Assembly (NCBI GenBank): GCA_001899145.1
Contig: MKVF01000018.1
Coordinates: forward strand, 124,001-188,000
Direction: 5' to 3'
DNA from: Flavobacteriia bacterium 40-80
GTDB lineage: Bacteria; Bacteroidota; Bacteroidia; Flavobacteriales_D; Crocinitomicaceae
Length of the DNA: 64,000 nucleotides
Made by a program: the position numbers and the translations under genes. The notes under the pieces were generated by a model. The model was not told the origin of the DNA. It made no database searches and saw nothing but the letters and a program-made list of their open reading frames with translations. How positions within the stretch are numbered: position 1 is the first letter of the stretch; each line of letters starts with the position of its first letter. This document shows positions 61,888-64,000 of the stretch, piece by piece.

Positions 61888-62153
61888 ACTATTTATTAAT
61901 TAATATAAAAACCGACCTTTCATTTTAGAAGCCTAATGTATAAAACATAAATTTATTATGCAAGCATATAATAGAAAATATTAGTTAATGTAATTGATGA
62001 TCGTGAGATATTCTACATTTAAATGGTATATCTCAAATCAGAAGATTGTGAAAATTGATCACAAATTCGTAATTGTATTAGCTGACACCATTCAAAATTC
62101 ATATTCAAAATTTAAATTGCGTCTTAACATCCTAATGTCTTAAAGTCCTAATA

Positions 62154-64000
62154 TCATCTCAGAACACTGACATGTCCTTTTATGGTTTTTTCTGCCTGAA
62201 TTTCCTCGCAGGAAACGTAATCTAAAATATAAGTGTAAGTGTCTATCGGAACCGGCAATCCTTTATAAGTCCCGTCCCATATTTCTTCTGGTTCAGATGA
62301 TTCGAAAATAAGCTCTCCCCATTTGTTGAAGATTTTGAAATTCCAGGATTCGACAGGAAGTGTCGGCAGAGCTTTGAATACTTCATTTAATTCGCTGCCG
62401 TCCGGAGTAAAAGCATTCGGGATAAATACAGTGAACGGCTCCACATACAACATTTGTCTAGCTGTGTCCGCACATCCGTAAATATTCTTTACAATCTGAT
62501 AAGGATATTTCACGCCGTCCGAGCGATAAGAATAAACAGGTGAAGGGTCAAAGCTTCTGAAAACGCTGTCATCGAAAAAGTAAATATAACTAGCTGCATC
62601 AACGGACTGGTCAATAAACCGTACTTCTGACTGGCAGATGGTTACAGAATCACTTGATAAGGAAAAACCTGCTGTAGGCGAGGGGAAGACCCGGAACAGG
62701 CTGTCTTTGGTAAGCGTTAATGTATCAATGCACCCGATGGAAGAAATAACAGTCAGTGTAACGCTGTAGATCCCCGGAACGGGGTAAACACCGGTAGCAT
62801 TCTGTTGCGTGGAAGTTTGCCCGTTTCCTAGATCCCAGTGATAAATCAGCGGTGTCTGTGACTGGCTTTGGTTGATAAAATCCACGACCGCCGGAACACA
62901 ATATAACCGGTCTGAAAAAGTGAAGCCGATCGTCGGAGCTTTGAATATGGTAATGGAAGAAGTTTCCGTAACGGAACAGGTGTTCAGCTTTACTGTTAGA
63001 GATACCGGGAAAATGCCTGCCTGATTATATGTTACATCCACATCTTCCTGAGCGGAATTGGAAGGAGTGGCCATATTTCCGAAATTCCAGTCAATGATAT
63101 AGCTGGAAGGCCCGCTGATGGTTCCGTCAAAATGTGCAAGAGGACTGGAGATGCAAAGTGAGTCATTGTGTGTGAAGCTGACTTCCAAGGTTTCGTTGAC
63201 AATAATTTGTGTGGAAGTGGAATCAAAGCACGTTGTCCCGTTGCTTGCGGTCAGTGAAACGGTGTAAGTTCCGGGCGTTGTATAAATATAAGTAGGGCTG
63301 GTTTGTGTGCTTGTTCCCGTTGTTCCGGAAACTCCGAAATTCCAGAAGTACGTATTCGCGTTCGTGGAAGTATTCGTGAAATTCTGAGTAAGTCCGGCGC
63401 ATTCGCTGTTTGACATGATTTCAAATGAAGCCTGGGGCTGGGGAATAACGTAAACGGTTTTTGTTTTTGATTTGGTACAGGTCTGATAAGTTGCCGTAAA
63501 TGTCACATTTTGATTGCCGGGTGCGTTAAAGTGAATGTTATTTGCGGTCAGCTGATCGGATTGGTTAGTTGAATTTATACCAAAATCCCAGGAATAGGAA
63601 GGATTGGCAGGGCCGGAATAAGTGGCCGAAAAATCGTAGGAATTATTATTGAGACAAAGCGAATCCGTATGGCTGAAATCAACATTCAGCGCTTCGTAAA
63701 CTCTGAAGATCTGCACGGAAGTATCACTGCAAGGCATTCCTTCGTTGACTATTAATGTTACGGTATATTCACCCGGTGCAGGAAAAGTATAGGAAGGAGA
63801 GAAAGTATTGCTTACATCTGTTGTAATTCCCGGAACTCCGAAGTCCCAGCTATAGGTAGTGCCTCCGTAGCTGTTATTTTTAAACTGTACACTTGTTCCC
63901 TGGCAGAAATCTATAAATCCCGGAAGCTGGTTCTGAGGAACGATGATTGCTTCAAGAGATACATTACAGTTGATCACCTGGAATATAAAGTCGCGGATAA
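62154..64000 (-). CDS. PKD-repeat surface protein with gliding-associated C-terminal region (5' end outside window)
   Basis: The frame stays open to the right edge (IRDFIFQVINCNVSLEAI), so the start is missing; at least 615 residues are visible. About six PKD-like beta-sandwich repeats recur with Y.WDFG and PG.Y.V.LTV signatures (GGTTYSWDFGVPG..., NTYFWNFGVSGTTG..., LIYHWDLGNGQTS...). The end (VFIPNAFTPDGSELNEVFKALP...WNFKIFNKWGELIFES...WDGTYKG...YVLDYVSC-like) is the 'gliding motility-associated C-terminal' region. This serves as a type IX secretion sorting signal. It is exported to the cell surface, probably an adhesin. Confidence 0.9.
   Translation of the reverse strand, partial: IRDFIFQVINCNVSLEAIIVPQNQLPGFIDFCQGTSVQFKNNSYGGTTYSWDFGVPGITTDVSNTFSPSYTFPAPGEYTVTLIVNEGMPCSDTSVQIFRVYEALNVDFSHTDSLCLNNNSYDFSATYSGPANPSYSWDFGINSTNQSDQLTANNIHFNAPGNQNVTFTATYQTCTKSKTKTVYVIPQPQASFEIMSNSECAGLTQNFTNTSTNANTYFWNFGVSGTTGTSTQTSPTYIYTTPGTYTVSLTASNGTTCFDSTSTQIIVNETLEVSFTHNDSLCISSPLAHFDGTISGPSSYIIDWNFGNMATPSNSAQEDVDVTYNQAGIFPVSLTVKLNTCSVTETSSITIFKAPTIGFTFSDRLYCVPAVVDFINQSQSQTPLIYHWDLGNGQTSTQQNATGVYPVPGIYSVTLTVISSIGCIDTLTLTKDSLFRVFPSPTAGFSLSSDSVTICQSEVRFIDQSVDAASYIYFFDDSVFRSFDPSPVYSYRSDGVKYPYQIVKNIYGCADTARQMLYVEPFTVFIPNAFTPDGSELNEVFKALPTLPVESWNFKIFNKWGELIFESSEPEEIWDGTYKGLPVPIDTYTYILDYVSCEEIQAEKTIKGHVSVLR

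Overview
The window looks like a chromosome segment of a member of the Bacteroidota. The basis is low to moderate GC, a gldA-type gliding-motility ATPase, a PKD-repeat surface protein with a gliding-associated C-terminal region, and promoters of the TTTG / TAnnTTTG kind. I cannot fix the genus.

1-19.7 kb: most of a Mu-like transposable prophage. Head genes run on the plus strand (small upstream fragment, terminase, Gp36-like protein, portal, MuF-type minor head protein, head/tail completion proteins; 2-5766). The early genes run on the minus strand towards them (MuA-like transposase, MuB-like ATPase, RecA-like ATPase, DUF3164-type and Gp16-type proteins, HNH nuclease; 17663-10021), opposed to an S24-type repressor at 17716. 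Between the two blocks lies a diversity-generating retroelement (DGR): reverse transcriptase, template repeat and two tandem target genes, each with a variable repeat. Every TR/VR difference falls on a template adenine. The portal and MuF frames are joined by a textbook -1 frameshift signal: T TTT TTC, a 6-nt spacer and a GC-rich hairpin. The phage end is at about 19.2-19.7 kb and is packed with short direct repeats.

19.7-31.2 kb: a putative defence locus. A tight three-gene operon encodes an HNH protein, whose N-terminus seems cut by the phage end, a 1603-aa DEDD-exonuclease/RecQ/UvrD fusion, and a 1226-aa SEC-C protein with a C-terminal PD-(D/E)XK-like nuclease. About 1 kb of structured, GC-richer non-coding DNA and a uracil-DNA-glycosylase-like gene follow.

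31.6-33.9 kb: a compact cluster of small uncharacterised genes that looks virus- or satellite-like, and a predicted small RNA gene with its own promoter and terminator but no ORF.

34-41.4 kb: lipoproteins and exported proteins, then a three-gene sensor/kinase/response-regulator set and decayed duplicates of two neighbouring biosynthetic genes. 41.5-50.7 kb: a five-gene biosynthetic cluster (VioB/RebD-type ferritin-like protein, unknown GIHxExG-family protein, amine-oxidase-like flavoenzyme, ThDP-dependent decarboxylase, BBE-like FAD oxidase). This suggests an amino-acid-derived, possibly indolic, metabolite.

51-64 kb: ordinary chromosomal genes: gldA-tyrS, a nucleotide-sugar/surface-polysaccharide operon, a TPR protein with a lipoprotein partner, an acyl-CoA dehydrogenase, and a large PKD surface protein running off the right edge.
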